Assembly: GCA_958510825.1 (NCBI GenBank)
Contig: OY294044.1
Location: forward strand, 82,258,895-82,322,894
Direction of reading: 5' to 3'
DNA from: Brachypterus glaber
Taxonomy: Eukaryota > Arthropoda > Insecta > Coleoptera > Kateretidae
DNA length: 64,000 nucleotides
Part shown: one piece after another, positions 21,894 to 32,056 of the stretch
Layout of the letters: each line of letters begins with the position of its first letter
Position numbering within the stretch: the first letter of the stretch is position 1
Made by a program: the position numbers and the translations under genes
The notes under the pieces: model-generated
What the model was told of the DNA's origin: nothing
Database searches by the model: none
Seen by the model: only the letters and a program-made list of their open reading frames with translations

Positions 21894-22134
21894 AAAATAA
21901 ACATAATAAACATAATAGATATCAGAAACAAGATTTATAGTCCGGGAGCCCACGTCCAGTAGAATTTTTTTTATTACCTACCGTTGAGACTTTGTATATG
22001 TGTTCTTTATGTCCAGCCAAACAACTTCATAAGAAATTTCTCGGTGGCGAGGCGTTTTTTTGGGGACCAACCCTTAACTTTAGGGCGTCCGACAACGGTA
22101 TTGCCAGAAAATTTTTAATTTTTATATTTTTATT

Positions 22135-22232
22135 AAACGATCCTGAAAAAATCATCTGCGAGGTGCTAAATGTTATGACGTCATAAATTTACCATGTTAG
22201 GTTAGTTACAGCTGATTTTTTCAGGATCGTTT
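22135..22232. repeat. 98-bp hairpin with perfect 20-bp arms
   Basis: AAACGATCCTGAAAAAATCA at 22135-22154 is exactly inverted at 22213-22232. The loop contains ATGACGTCAT. Could be the paired ends of a deleted element. Confidence 0.75.
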
Positions 22233-22254
22233 GATTAAAGAGCGAGGATTTTCA

Positions 22255-22375
22255 TTCAGAAACCCGTGCTCTTTATTCAAGGACAACGACTTCAAAGAAA
22301 TGCCAGCCTTGAAACAAGACAATATGGCTTTGAACATATCGAAAGATACGTGTCTTTGGTTCAAGATATTCTTGT
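22255..22375 (-). repeat. Diverged single arm of the 3.1-kb hairpin family
   Basis: Shares ATATGGCTTTGAACATATC, ACGTGTCTTTGGTTCAAG and GCCAGCCTTGAAACAAGA with the right half of 3103-3267. No second arm is present. Confidence 0.65.
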
Positions 22376-22744
22376 TTTTTTTTTTTCTGTGAAGATTACA
22401 AATTTTGTACATGTTATGAACAATTAATAATTTAAGCAAATACTTAATTTTGGGTGTTTTAGGCAAAACATTTAAACTATATTAAGGAAAAAGTTAATAA
22501 CTTACTGTCATCTCACGATGTGATGAGTGATGAGTTTTAAATTATTAATACCATAGCTCCTAATATTTTACAATGCCACTTTCGAAAGGTCAATAACCCT
22601 TTCACCCCTATTAGGATTATATTCAGAAACTCGACCCTCACCCACCCAGATAAGGATAGGTCTGCTAGGTTACACATCATAATCCGTTTATATAGGCTAT
22701 ATCACTTTCGCTCCAGGATGTCACAATTGTGGCTTTACTTCGTG
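22376..22744. other. Unassigned stretch
   Basis: No gene or distinct repeat recognised. Confidence 0.35.
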
Positions 22745-24725
22745 CAAAAATTTTCAATTTTTTGTTTGCGTATTTTTAATCAATATTAATCAATTTCAAG
22801 CAAAAAAAAAATGTCGCTCGGTCAATCGTACTGGTCGGAAAATCTTGTAAACACGATACCTTAAGAACGCTTTAAGCTGGAGACTTGTAATTTGGCATAC
22901 AGGTATGTTACCAAAAGTTATCGTTCGGGATTGTTTTTGGTGAACATTGGGGTGCTGCAAGGGCAAACGGGGAAAAATACATCTTTTTTTTACAAAAATT
23001 TGAAAATTGCTAATAGTGGTTTTTAAGGTTGCTGAAGTTGAATCTAATAAATATTTTCTAACTCCACCCCGCAGAGGTGAGGGAGTAAATATTTTTAAAT
23101 ATTTTCGTCAAAATTGCTTGGAATATAGGGGTTTTTCACCCCCTGAAGGGTGGGGGTAGTTTTCGTGAAAACTGGTATTTACGTGCCAAAATTGTACATA
23201 AAAACAGCTGAAATTTTTATTGTGTCTTATTTGTTAATTTTTTGCAAGTTGGCTTTTTACTATTATTGCCAGTACCCTGCCAATATTTGGGGCATGCAAT
23301 CTTTTTTTTTAAAGCAATAATATTTTTTGTGCAACTCCTGCAGTTTGGACTTGGACTCATTAGTATAAAGATATGTTTATTGTTAATATAGTAAAGTTTC
23401 AGGTGGTTACAAATAAATTTGAATGCACTAAATAAAAAAATACATCCAAAATACATTAATAGACTTTCTATGCATACACTTAATTATCTAAATTAAATAA
23501 TTTAATTTGACTTTCCTAAAACTATGCCGAAACAAAAACTCGAACAAAATTATTTTTTTAAATTTTTCTTTTTTTCTTTCTTTTTTAAGCAAAGCAAACA
23601 AAAAAATGTCTATTTCTATACTTTTATATTGAAAATAAAACACGGTTAAATCGAGAATGAATTATTATTTTTATCACGGGAGCGAAAGGGATATGGAAAA
23701 GTTCCATAGGGAATATTTATAATTATTAACCATTAACTTCACGTAAAAATTAAATAAGGTGAACTTACTTTTAGACGAAATGTACCGTAATAGGTTTATT
23801 TATCAAATTTTTATTAGTAACCCTTATCACGAGGATAAAAAGGGTTTGGCTTTGATATAGAATGTAGACCTCTAAACGTTTTTTCAGTCGGAAAGGAAAT
23901 AAGTTTGTTCCTATGGTTAACCGCTTTTACTATACCTACCCACAAATAAGTTTTTTTTATAGATTATAAATTAGTATAAAACTGTTGTACCTCGTAATAT
24001 GTGTAAAACAAAAAATGTAATAAAAAAAATAAAAACAAAAATGCGAAACAACAAATAAAAATAAACTTTAACTTAGATACGAGAAAAAATACACTGCCAG
24101 TAAAAAAGCTTTCCCATTTTACCACCTGCGCGTAAAATAGATTTTTTATTATCAGATTCACTTCCAGCAACCTCAAAAACGTCAATATACCAATTTTCAC
24201 AAAAATCACCCCCCACCCCTAAGGGAGTGGGTTTCAAAAAATATATTTCAAGATTCATTTTTATCAACCTCCAAACAAATTTTCACGAAAATTTGGAAAA
24301 CATTTTAAAATATTTACCCCCTCACCCCCTCGGGGGTGGAGTTAGAGAAATTTTATTATCAGATTCAATTTCAGCAACCTTTAAAACCTCTATATAGCAA
24401 TTTTAAATTTTTTCTAAAAAAATGTATTTTTCCCCATTTGCCCCCCTTGCCGCACGCCAATGTTCACCAAAAACAATCCCGAGCGAGAACTTTTGGTAAC
24501 ATACCTGTATGCCAAAATTCAAGTCTCTAGCTTAAAGCGTTCTTAAGTTATCGTGCTTACAAGATTTCCCGGACAGACCGATCGACCGATAATTTTTTTT
24601 TTTGCTTGAAATTGATTTATATCGACATAAAACGTCATAAAACGCAAAAATTCGCAAAAAAAATGAAAATGTTTGCACGAATACAAGGCTTTCCGAAATT
24701 TTGAAAATTTTCAAAATGGGAAAGC
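22745..24725. repeat. ~2-kb inverted arrangement of family A modules
   Basis: The left part (22745-23170, plus) and right part (24090-24722, minus) are inverted relatives. They share ACGATAMCTTAAGAACGCTT, GCATACAGGTATGTTACCAA, GGATTGTTTTTGGTGAACAT and the motif of G/C-rich CACCCCC...GGGGGTG units. About 900 bp between them (23180-24080) is AT-rich with no recognised content. Could be a large foldback element or two inverted insertions. Confidence 0.6.
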
Positions 24726-25155
24726 AATACGACCAAACTATCAGTGATAGTGTGTTTTTGTAAAATAATGGTATATTATTCAGCGACCGAATAGTAATTG
24801 CTATGGATTAATGCGGGTGAATTTTGCGACACGAGCTCATAGGCGAGTGACGTAATCACTCCAATGATTAATAGCTATTATAAGCAAGTAGAGTACTATA
24901 CTTTATCCACGGCTGTTTCAAAGTTTAAACGGCATATTTTTACAGGGCCGTGGTTTATAGGCCTATTAATCACGGATGGTCCAAAATTAAAATCTTCAAA
25001 AAGTCCGGTACTCGAAACCGGACAATTTCAAAAAACATGAAATACTGATGCCAAAAAATAATACTTTTCCCTATAGGCATAGGTTCATTAGAATCAAAAA
25101 CGAAAATAAAATTTTCAACAAAAATTAAAAAACGAAAATTTGAAATCATTTTTTT
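24726..25155. other. Unassigned stretch
   Basis: No gene seen; CACTATCACTGATAGT-like short palindrome near 24740-24755 (ATCAGTGATAGTGTG). Confidence 0.3.
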
Positions 25156-25430
25156 TTAAATAATTTTTACCCCTTACACCAACCCGACTTTTACCAAAGA
25201 GAATCCCAGACTAGAACTTTGGATAATCAGTCCATGGTCCAAAGAAGTCTTTAGCACGAAGCGTTCTTAGGTTAGGCCACAAATTTACCGGACAGAGACC
25301 GACAGACAGATTTTTTTTGACGGCAATCATCTTTTTTGGATATAAAACGTTAAAAAAAATGTAAAAAAGAAATAAAAATGTTTCAAAATTTTTCATAAGT
25401 ATGTGTGTTATGTAGGGGACAGTAAAAATT
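25156..25430 (-). repeat. Family A repeat, minus orientation, second subtype
   Basis: Same order as 13430-13770: AATCCCAGACTAGAACTTTG, a tract starting GGTCCAAAGAAGTCTTTAGC, GCGTTCTTAGGTTAG and GGACAGAGACCGACAGACAG. Confidence 0.65.
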
Positions 25431-26156
25431 ACCTATTATAATTGCACAAAACTTAATAGGCATAATTTGCATTGTTTAAATTTCAGTAATAATAATAGTG
25501 ACAACATATGGGTCGTATGATATTTTATTTTATAGCCTATGGCAGTTCTTTTCAGAAACAATTTTGTAAATTATACAATTACTATACTTATAACAACCTT
25601 GTAATGATATTTTTATTGGTAATATTGTAAATTTAAACGCACTGCGCCATATTGTTACCGTGCTATAAAAGCCGCAGGATGAAAAAAAACCGTAACAAAA
25701 GCTGTTTTTCCTGATTTTTATAACACTAAATTATGCCTGGCCAATGTATAGCATGCGTTAGGGTGTTTCAGAAAAAACAAATTTTTCGAAATGTTTAGGG
25801 GCTACACCTGAATTTTCAGACTTTTTGTTGAAAAAGTTTTCCTGCAAAAATTAAGATCAATCAAATAACGTTTTTCTGTGCCTCTAGAGCGTCAAATTTT
25901 AAATAATTGGTGTTCTTTAGTTTTAGTCACGTTTTTTTGATTTTTTGATAGTTTTATAAATAATTCATATTTTTTTATAATAAAATGTTCATAATTATAA
26001 ACTAAAAAACTTTTTCTTAAATAAAAGCATATATTTTTACACTTTTTCAATATAATTGAGGACATTTTCTTTCAAAAAAAAAAACTTACTTTTTACCTTA
26101 TTTCCAGTTTTGCACCAAATAATTCATATTATAATACAATAATATATTATATATTA
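25431..26156. other. Unassigned AT-rich stretch
   Basis: No coding signal or clear repeat. Confidence 0.35.
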
Positions 26157-26642
26157 CACATCATATTAAAAGTCTTAATACTGATTAAAAATGTGTTTTA
26201 CTTTTTAAAATCGGTTCAATAGTTTTTAATATATTTTGAAATTAATAAAATTTTCTTTTTTTCAATTGCTAACAAAAAAAATATATTTTTAAGGGTTTAA
26301 AAGACAAACGACACGTCCTATCGAAAAAATGCTAAGGACAAAAAATGCTTAAAATAAAAAAAAATGTTTTTAAAAGAAAAAAATTACAAAATTTTAGTTT
26401 TTGAAAATATTAAAAAAAAAAACATTTTACAGAAAATTGTTTTTTTTATTCTAAACATTTTTTTACTTAGCATTTTTTTGATAAGACGCACTGTTTGGCT
26501 TTTACACCTTTAAGAATATGTTTTGTGCCATAGCAATTAAAAAAAAGAGACGTTTAATTTTATAAATTTGAAAATATCTTGAAAACTAATAAGCCAATTT
26601 TAAAAAGTAAAACGTATTATTAATCAGTATTAAAAGACCAAA
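26157..26642. repeat. Imperfect ~485-bp foldback
   Basis: Left blocks TCTTAATACTGATTAAAAAT, TTTTACTTTTTAAAATCGG and CTATCGAAAAAATGCTAAG pair with right blocks CTTAGCATTTTTTTGATAAG, CCAATTTTAAAAAGTAAAAC and ATTAATCAGTATTAAAAGA, around an A/T-homopolymer centre near 26400. Confidence 0.65.
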
Positions 26643-27119
26643 CCAAAAATTTGTATGCGCTAAAGGCCAATGCACTATTCCTTCCCTAAAAATCGTTTGG
26701 ACTTTTTTCTAGTATATTAAATTAAACTACAAATTTTGTAGTTTATGTTATATTTATAGTGTTAAAAGATTAAATCACGACAAAATAAACTTGTATAAAA
26801 AAATACTAAATTATTTTGTTTTTATTAAAAATACATTTTTAACGATCTTGAAAAGTGCTATAATTATTCTATTTATTTAAATTTAAAATGTAGGTTAGTA
26901 AATCGTGCTAATTTTTAAGTCAGCATTTTTGAAACCAACATGGTTTTCTCTATAAATTAATACAAATTTACAAAATACTTTATCTAAACAGTTGGTTGTA
27001 GTTCATTAAAAATGAGGCATGAATGATCAAAAGGTGATAAGTCCAACTTAGTTTACTTTTGAAAAACCGCAAAAAAACTGAAATTCTTTTTGTAAGGGAC
27101 TTAATGTATTCGTAATACT
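26643..27119. other. Unassigned AT-rich stretch
   Basis: Nothing recognised. Confidence 0.35.
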
Positions 27120-27224
27120 AACTGGCACCTGTAAGCTGAGGCAAGGGGAAAAGAAGAGGTAAACTTTTTCGTGTAAACTATAGACGACCTTGAATTTTTT
27201 TCATATTCCACCCAGGTGCCAACT
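27120..27224 (+). mobile_element. Mini-element (family M) copy 2
   Basis: ACTGGCACCTGTAAGCTGAG at the left end, CCACCCAGGTGCCAACT at the right, and ACGACCTTGAATTTTT inside. Same order as copy 1; inverse of copy 3. Confidence 0.75.
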
Positions 27225-27424
27225 GATAGTGAGTATACATTATAACCCATGGCATGCTTTTTGATTTTTTTTTCTTATTTTGCGTGATTTTATTTGAAAT
27301 TCAGCTTGATTTTTTGTTGATTCTAAACAACTGACTATAGGAAAATTTTTCATTATATTTTGTGATACACTGTATCATTTTGGCTAGTGGATTGTAGCAA
27401 AAATGGAGACCTACATAATATTTT

Positions 27425-28140
27425 TTATTCGATTGATTTTAAAAGCGTCCTATTTTGTTCATGTTTTGCGGGCGAAAAGTTGGACTTTGTAGCCCTAGGG
27501 CCAAAAAGTTTTTTTGATCCGCTAACTAAAACTTGTTATTTTTAAGCTTGTTGTTGTTTTAAATAAGATGCTTTACCTTTACTGTATACAGTAATATTTA
27601 TAAAGAAATATGACCTTTTGGTCACTGTTGGTCTTTTGACCAGATATTAGTATTATAAATAATCATTTCATATAAATAAAAATTTCTTCTATAACATAAC
27701 TTCCAGACATATGGTTAACGGGTTAATCTGTATTCACTCACTAAAATAAATCACAAACACAAAATTTCAATTGTAAAATAAATTTCAATATTTATAATAT
27801 TTATAGAACGGTTTCAGAAGTATTACTATTTTCATAACATATTTGTTATGATAACAAATACATTTTAACAGAAATTAATCAAATTTGATTGGATAGAAAT
27901 TTGTCATAGATAACTAGAGATAGGTTATAACTTATAACACAGTAAAAGGAAATATTTTTTGCAATTTAAAATTAAATATATTTTAATAATTTATAATAAT
28001 TAGTAAAAATCGAATAAAAAATATTGTATAATACACGGACGAAAAGTTAAATTTTGATTTCGTAGGTTTATTACCGGCAGGCCGTTCCTTTCCTTCTAAA
28101 ATCCTACTCAATCGAAAAATTTAACTTTTCGCCCTATTTT
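27425..28140 (-). mobile_element. ~720-bp element (family G) copy 1, minus
   Basis: One end GCGGGCGAAAAGTTGGACTT and the other AACTTTTCGCCC form a GGGCGAAAAGTT terminal inverted repeat. The interior shares ATTCACTCACTAAAATAAAT, CACAAAATTTCAATTGTAAA and AGAACGGTTTCAGAAGTATT with the 42.3- and 48.1-kb copies in inverse orientation. The far end is itself a hairpin (about 28030-28140). Confidence 0.75.
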
Positions 28141-28492
28141 GTCTTTGTATATATTTCCCTTTTTTACTGGTTTTAGAATTTTCTTCTTACTTAAATATTA
28201 AAAAAGCTACAGCCAAAACAAACCTTGATAGCCCTTGAAATGTAGATTTAATGATATAAAAATCTCATTTTTTAAAAATTTGGACCTTTTTATCCTACCT
28301 CAAATAATTTATTAGTCATAAAAAACTATTGTAACTATTTAAAAATATCAAAAGATTTTCGTCGCTTCTAATCGATTTTCTAAAAATAAAGTTAACGTGA
28401 CAATTGAAATAATTTTTTGAAGGTTACTTTTCTGGACTGCGGAGAAAAGAAATTAAGTAATAAAACTATATAAAAAACAAGTTTTTAAACTT

Positions 28493-28718
28493 AAAACCCT
28501 TCTATTGATTACGTATTATGTATAACTAAAAAGTAGAAAACAAGATATACCAATTTACAAAAACGAATTTTTTAAAAGAAAGGTTTTGGAATTTCTGATT
28601 TCTTTATTTTTGCCAACATTTCCAAAACCCTTCTTTTAAAAAATTCGTTTTTGTAAATTGGTATATCTTGTTTTCTACTTTTTAGTTATACATAATACGT
28701 AATCAATAGAAGGGTTTT
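28493..28718. repeat. Near-perfect long hairpin (99-bp arms, 28-bp loop)
   Basis: 28493-28591 and 28620-28718 are reverse complements with a single mismatch that I can see (98 of 99), separated by 28 bp (28592-28619). AAAACCCTTCTATTGATTAC starts the left arm. A further fragment (AATAGAAGGGTTTTAATAAA) follows at about 28807. No terminal duplication or transposon-end motif was seen. Confidence 0.9.
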
Positions 28719-29355
28719 ATTCTAAGTGGGTGAAAAAGCATTTGGCAAATTTGAGGACAAATATACCTACATATATACATATATATATACATATGGAAGT
28801 GAAGTGAATAGAAGGGTTTTAATAAAAATGGTATGGTATCGCAGCCTTTCACACTTTTTTAAACAGATTTAGCTAGAAAAAAAAATATATTTAAAAAAAC
28901 TTGTTATTACAAATAACGTATATTCTATAACTAGTATCAAACAGACAATAAGTCACCCCAGTATTGGTTTGTCGTATCTCCATTTTCGGACATTTTGAGG
29001 TTTTCACATATTTGTATATCTACAATTAAGTATTATAGTGCCCAACAAACATTTTACCAATATAATATAAGCATATTATGCATAAATTTCTAAAATAAAT
29101 TGTCGTATCTCCACAAAATATTTTAAAATTTCAATATTTTTTTTCGTATCTCCATTTTTAAAAGAAGAAGATTGCATTTAATTAAGATCCAACAAATATT
29201 TTACTTTATTATTGATATAAAAATACTTAAATAATAAGAATAACTGCTAGTAGTGAAAAAATATATATAAACTACGGCAGAGAAGACTATTATAGCCTCG
29301 CCCTCTTATACAATATATAATATGCTCGGATATAAAAAATGTATTTTTTCCTTGG
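28719..29355. other. AT-rich; CGTATCTCCAT motif three times
   Basis: TCGTATCTCCATTTTCGG (about 28972), TCGTATCTCCACAAAA (about 29103) and CGTATCTCCATTTTTA (about 29144) are short repeats. No gene seen. Confidence 0.4.
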
Positions 29356-29382
29356 TATATATATATATATATATATATATAT
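29356..29382. repeat. (TA)n tract, insertion target of the LTR element
   Basis: Alternating TA directly abuts the 5' LTR. Sequence after the 3' LTR starts ATATATAATT (39498 on), so the target duplication is ATAT or slightly longer; the exact length is masked by the repeat. Confidence 0.85.
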
Positions 29383-29470
29383 TGTGTAACGATATAAATC
29401 GTCACTTTGTAATATAGCAAGGGTTAATTAAACTATTCGTTTACTTACGTTATAATTTATGTTTATTTTG

Positions 29471-29480
29471 TATATAAATA
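29471..29480 (+). promoter_or_regulatory. TATA-box-like site in 5' LTR
   Basis: TATATAAATA, about 90 bp into the LTR and also present in the 3' LTR (37494-37503). Placement is plausible for a U3 promoter, but the region is AT-rich, so chance occurrence is likely enough to keep confidence low. Confidence 0.3.
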
Positions 29481-29629
29481 GTTACGTATGTACAGAACTA
29501 TTTTGTATCTGGGACTATTTTGTAGCAGGAACTGAATTCTAACCATATAAGTCTCTATTCCATAGTTCTACCTGAAAATAACATAAAGAAAACATAATTA
29601 GAATATGATTTTTAATAATAAAGAATCAT

Positions 29630-29857
29630 ATGACTTATTTCTCTATGGTGCATTTGTCTATGGACTTACCTGGTTTTTATATGTTTCAGAGTCTATTGAG
29701 GGTTGGATTTCACTGGCTTTCATTTGTAGCTTGTCTCTCCTGGAAAGTTTCGTATGATTATTTCTTCGGGATAATCCAGAATTTGTTGAAAATAGTTTGC
29801 TGGAACTGCTCACTTAGATTCAGTATTTTGTTTATACTTAGTTCACAGGACACTTAG
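29630..29857 (+). CDS. LTR-internal open frame 1 (75 codons, unknown)
   Basis: Encodes a hydrophobic, aromatic-rich 75-residue peptide and is repeated unchanged in the 3' LTR at 37653-37880. No domain recognised. Identity between the LTR copies reflects the element's youth, not selection. Whether it is translated is unknown; it could equally be chance in a long LTR. Confidence 0.2.
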   Translation: MTYFSMVHLSMDLPGFYMFQSLLRVGFHWLSFVACLSWKVSYDYFFGIIQNLLKIVCWNCSLRFSILFILSSQDT

Positions 29858-30043
29858 TATTCTGTTCGTATTTTTATTAGTTTTGCTGATAAACAATAAG
29901 TATTGTTTATATTTGTTTCTTAGAGTAATATTTTGAGGTTAGATATCACTAATACGGATTTATTAGGAAATAGTCTTTTTGGTTATTATCTTTGATGTAG
30001 TTTTCGTTACCTTTATTAGGAATCCTATACGGTAAAACTGTAG

Positions 30044-30331
30044 TTGATAATGACTTGCATAGATGTCGCTAATAGTTCAGAAATAGAATTTTATTTACCT
30101 GAAGGGTTCATACCGGTTGATAAGGTCGATTTTCGCTCCTTCTTGATGAACTCTGTACAATGGTGGTGTCATTTTGACGAGTGTTTATTTTCTGTAATCA
30201 TCGAAGTAATCCTTCATGTATTTTTATTTAAAGTTAGTGAAAATGAATATTTAAACAATGCGGAAGATATTATAACTGTTATTTTCTACAATTACGCATT
30301 TATAACGTTTCGATGGACATCGAAGACTTAG
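30044..30331 (+). CDS. LTR-internal open frame 2 (95 codons, unknown)
   Basis: Starts ATGATAATGACTTGC upstream context and encodes a 95-residue acidic/aromatic peptide, repeated unchanged at 38067-38354. The composition (many D/E, few K-runs) is less biased than typical AT-rich noise. It ends nine bases before a strong GTAAGT splice-donor-like site at 30340. No family recognised. Confidence 0.25.
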   Translation: MIMTCIDVANSSEIEFYLPEGFIPVDKVDFRSFLMNSVQWWCHFDECLFSVIIEVILHVFLFKVSENEYLNNAEDIITVIFYNYAFITFRWTSKT

Positions 30332-31481
30332 AATGACATGTAAGTTAAGTTTTTCTGTTTCTTAGAATATTTCTGAGATATAATTATTGTTTTAGCACCA
30401 TTAATTAAGCACAATCACTAGACCATTAATTACTCACCATTTCTATACCATTAATATGGAATTATATTAATTTAAGTTGAAGTTTATTTTGGTATATTTG
30501 ATATACAAGTTCTCCGCATGGAGTGATGTTCTGTTGGAACATGGTTCTGTAATTTTTGGCATAGATAAATTCTATGTAACCGTCTAGCAGACAATTTTAT
30601 ATTGGATATAATTTTCAAAAGCATATTTAATCCCGGACAACATTTTCAATCGTACATTTTATCCTGGAAGATAATTTTTCCAAAGTAGATGGGACAGCCT
30701 ATATTTTTTTTTTCTTTCATTTGAGAAATGAATTCATCAGCATAGGGGAGACTTGCACAGATGGAGACGATGGAATTCATACCTCATGGATTTTGCAGAA
30801 ACCAGCTAAGTACTCATTCTGAAAACTTTTGAAAGCAATATTTCATATTTTTAAATTCTTTTATTTCAATATTCTTATAACTGTAAACTTTATCAGATCT
30901 GATATAGTATTGATTAATACTATATGCCCTTCTGGCTTTTGTTCATTTTTAGGTACTTATTTTTTTTTTAAAACATTTAATCTCATTTATTAATTATTAA
31001 ATATCATACTTTTGATTAAATGATTTCTAATTTAAGCATGACTTTTATACACTGCAAGAAATGATTGTTGTTTACATACATTTCTTGGTGCTTGCTGAAC
31101 TTCATGTTTTCTTTATACATTTAAGTCGAATGATTTCTGAATTTAGTAATTTTTATTAAGATTTCTTTAATTATATCTTAATATAATTACACATATTTTT
31201 TATATATATTAATACATTACTTGATGTGCTTTCATTAAGTTTATTTATAATAAATTTCTCAAATGAATTATCTTATTTTGTTTAGGGGTTATATTTTCTC
31301 AAACTGAAAAGCTTAAGTATTTACACTAGGTTGTTACTTACCTAAAGGAGTAAAAGCTAAAGTAACTGGCGCCCCTAACAACATTAATCAATTCTTTCTA
31401 TTTTTCCCTTGCCCATACCCATTGCTCCGCTGTCAAAACTAGCCGTAGGCAGTGAACGTATTAATTACGGTACACTAATAT

Positions 31482-31499
31482 TGGCGCCCAAGAACGTGG
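31482..31499 (+). promoter_or_regulatory. tRNA primer-binding site
   Basis: TGGCGCCCAAGAACGTGG, seven bases after the LTR end. The first ten bases complement the 3' end expected of insect tRNA-Lys (…UUGGGCGCCA). The rest fits the same tRNA only if three bases (AGA) are looped out, so the primer identity is probable rather than certain. Confidence 0.7.
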
Positions 31500-32056
31500 T
31501 ATTTGGATAGATAGAACACTTGTTTTTTTAATTTTACTCCATTTTTCTCAGTGTATTTTTTATAAAAATCTAAAGCTTATTTTTTTCAGTGTAACCTACA
31601 TATAACTGTTGAATAAAATATTTTTTGTTGAAAATTAAGTCAAACTAGAGTTAATCTGATAAGATATATCAGATATGTGTTTTTTATGTTTTTTCTGAAT
31701 TTTATGGAATAACATGGAATAGAGAAATTTTGGCGTGGGTTCAGTTTTTCTAGAAATTATCGTTTATTCAATAGAAATAAATGGATAATAGGGTATTTAT
31801 TTATGCGAAGGATATGAATAAATATTAGCTAATTTTGTAGTTTTGGAGACTATTTATAATTATTAATTTGTCCAATTGAGATAAATAATAATTTAGTATT
31901 TTTTTGACATATTTGGGAAATTTTCCAAAGTATGCAAAAACTTTGTTGAGCAGTGTACACAAAAAAAAAAATAATTTGTGGTACAGTATAAATATTTTAT
32001 TATAAAATAAATATTTTGAGTAAATTGAATTTAAATTTTGAAAATAATTATTCAAA
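31500..32056 (+). other. Retrotransposon 5' leader
   Basis: AT-rich untranslated region between the primer-binding site and Gag-Pol. No open frame on the plus strand; the packaging signal cannot be identified by eye. The minus-strand 76-residue frame here is low-complexity. Confidence 0.6.

Larger units (their letters stand above)
29383..31474 (+). repeat. 5' LTR (2,092 bp, TG...CA)
   Basis: Starts TGTGTAACGATATAAATCG and ends TTACGGTACA. Differences from the 3' LTR that I noticed are single transitions near 30434, 30597, 30624, 30800 and 31139. It holds a TATATAAATA box-like site at 29471-29480 and AATAAA at 29617-29622. It is much longer than the few hundred bases usual for insect gypsy LTRs. 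Confidence 0.95.

Noticed and set aside
29356..29382. (TA)n tract as a replication origin or regulatory element
   Set aside because: Simple dinucleotide repeat; its only supported role here is as the LTR insertion site.
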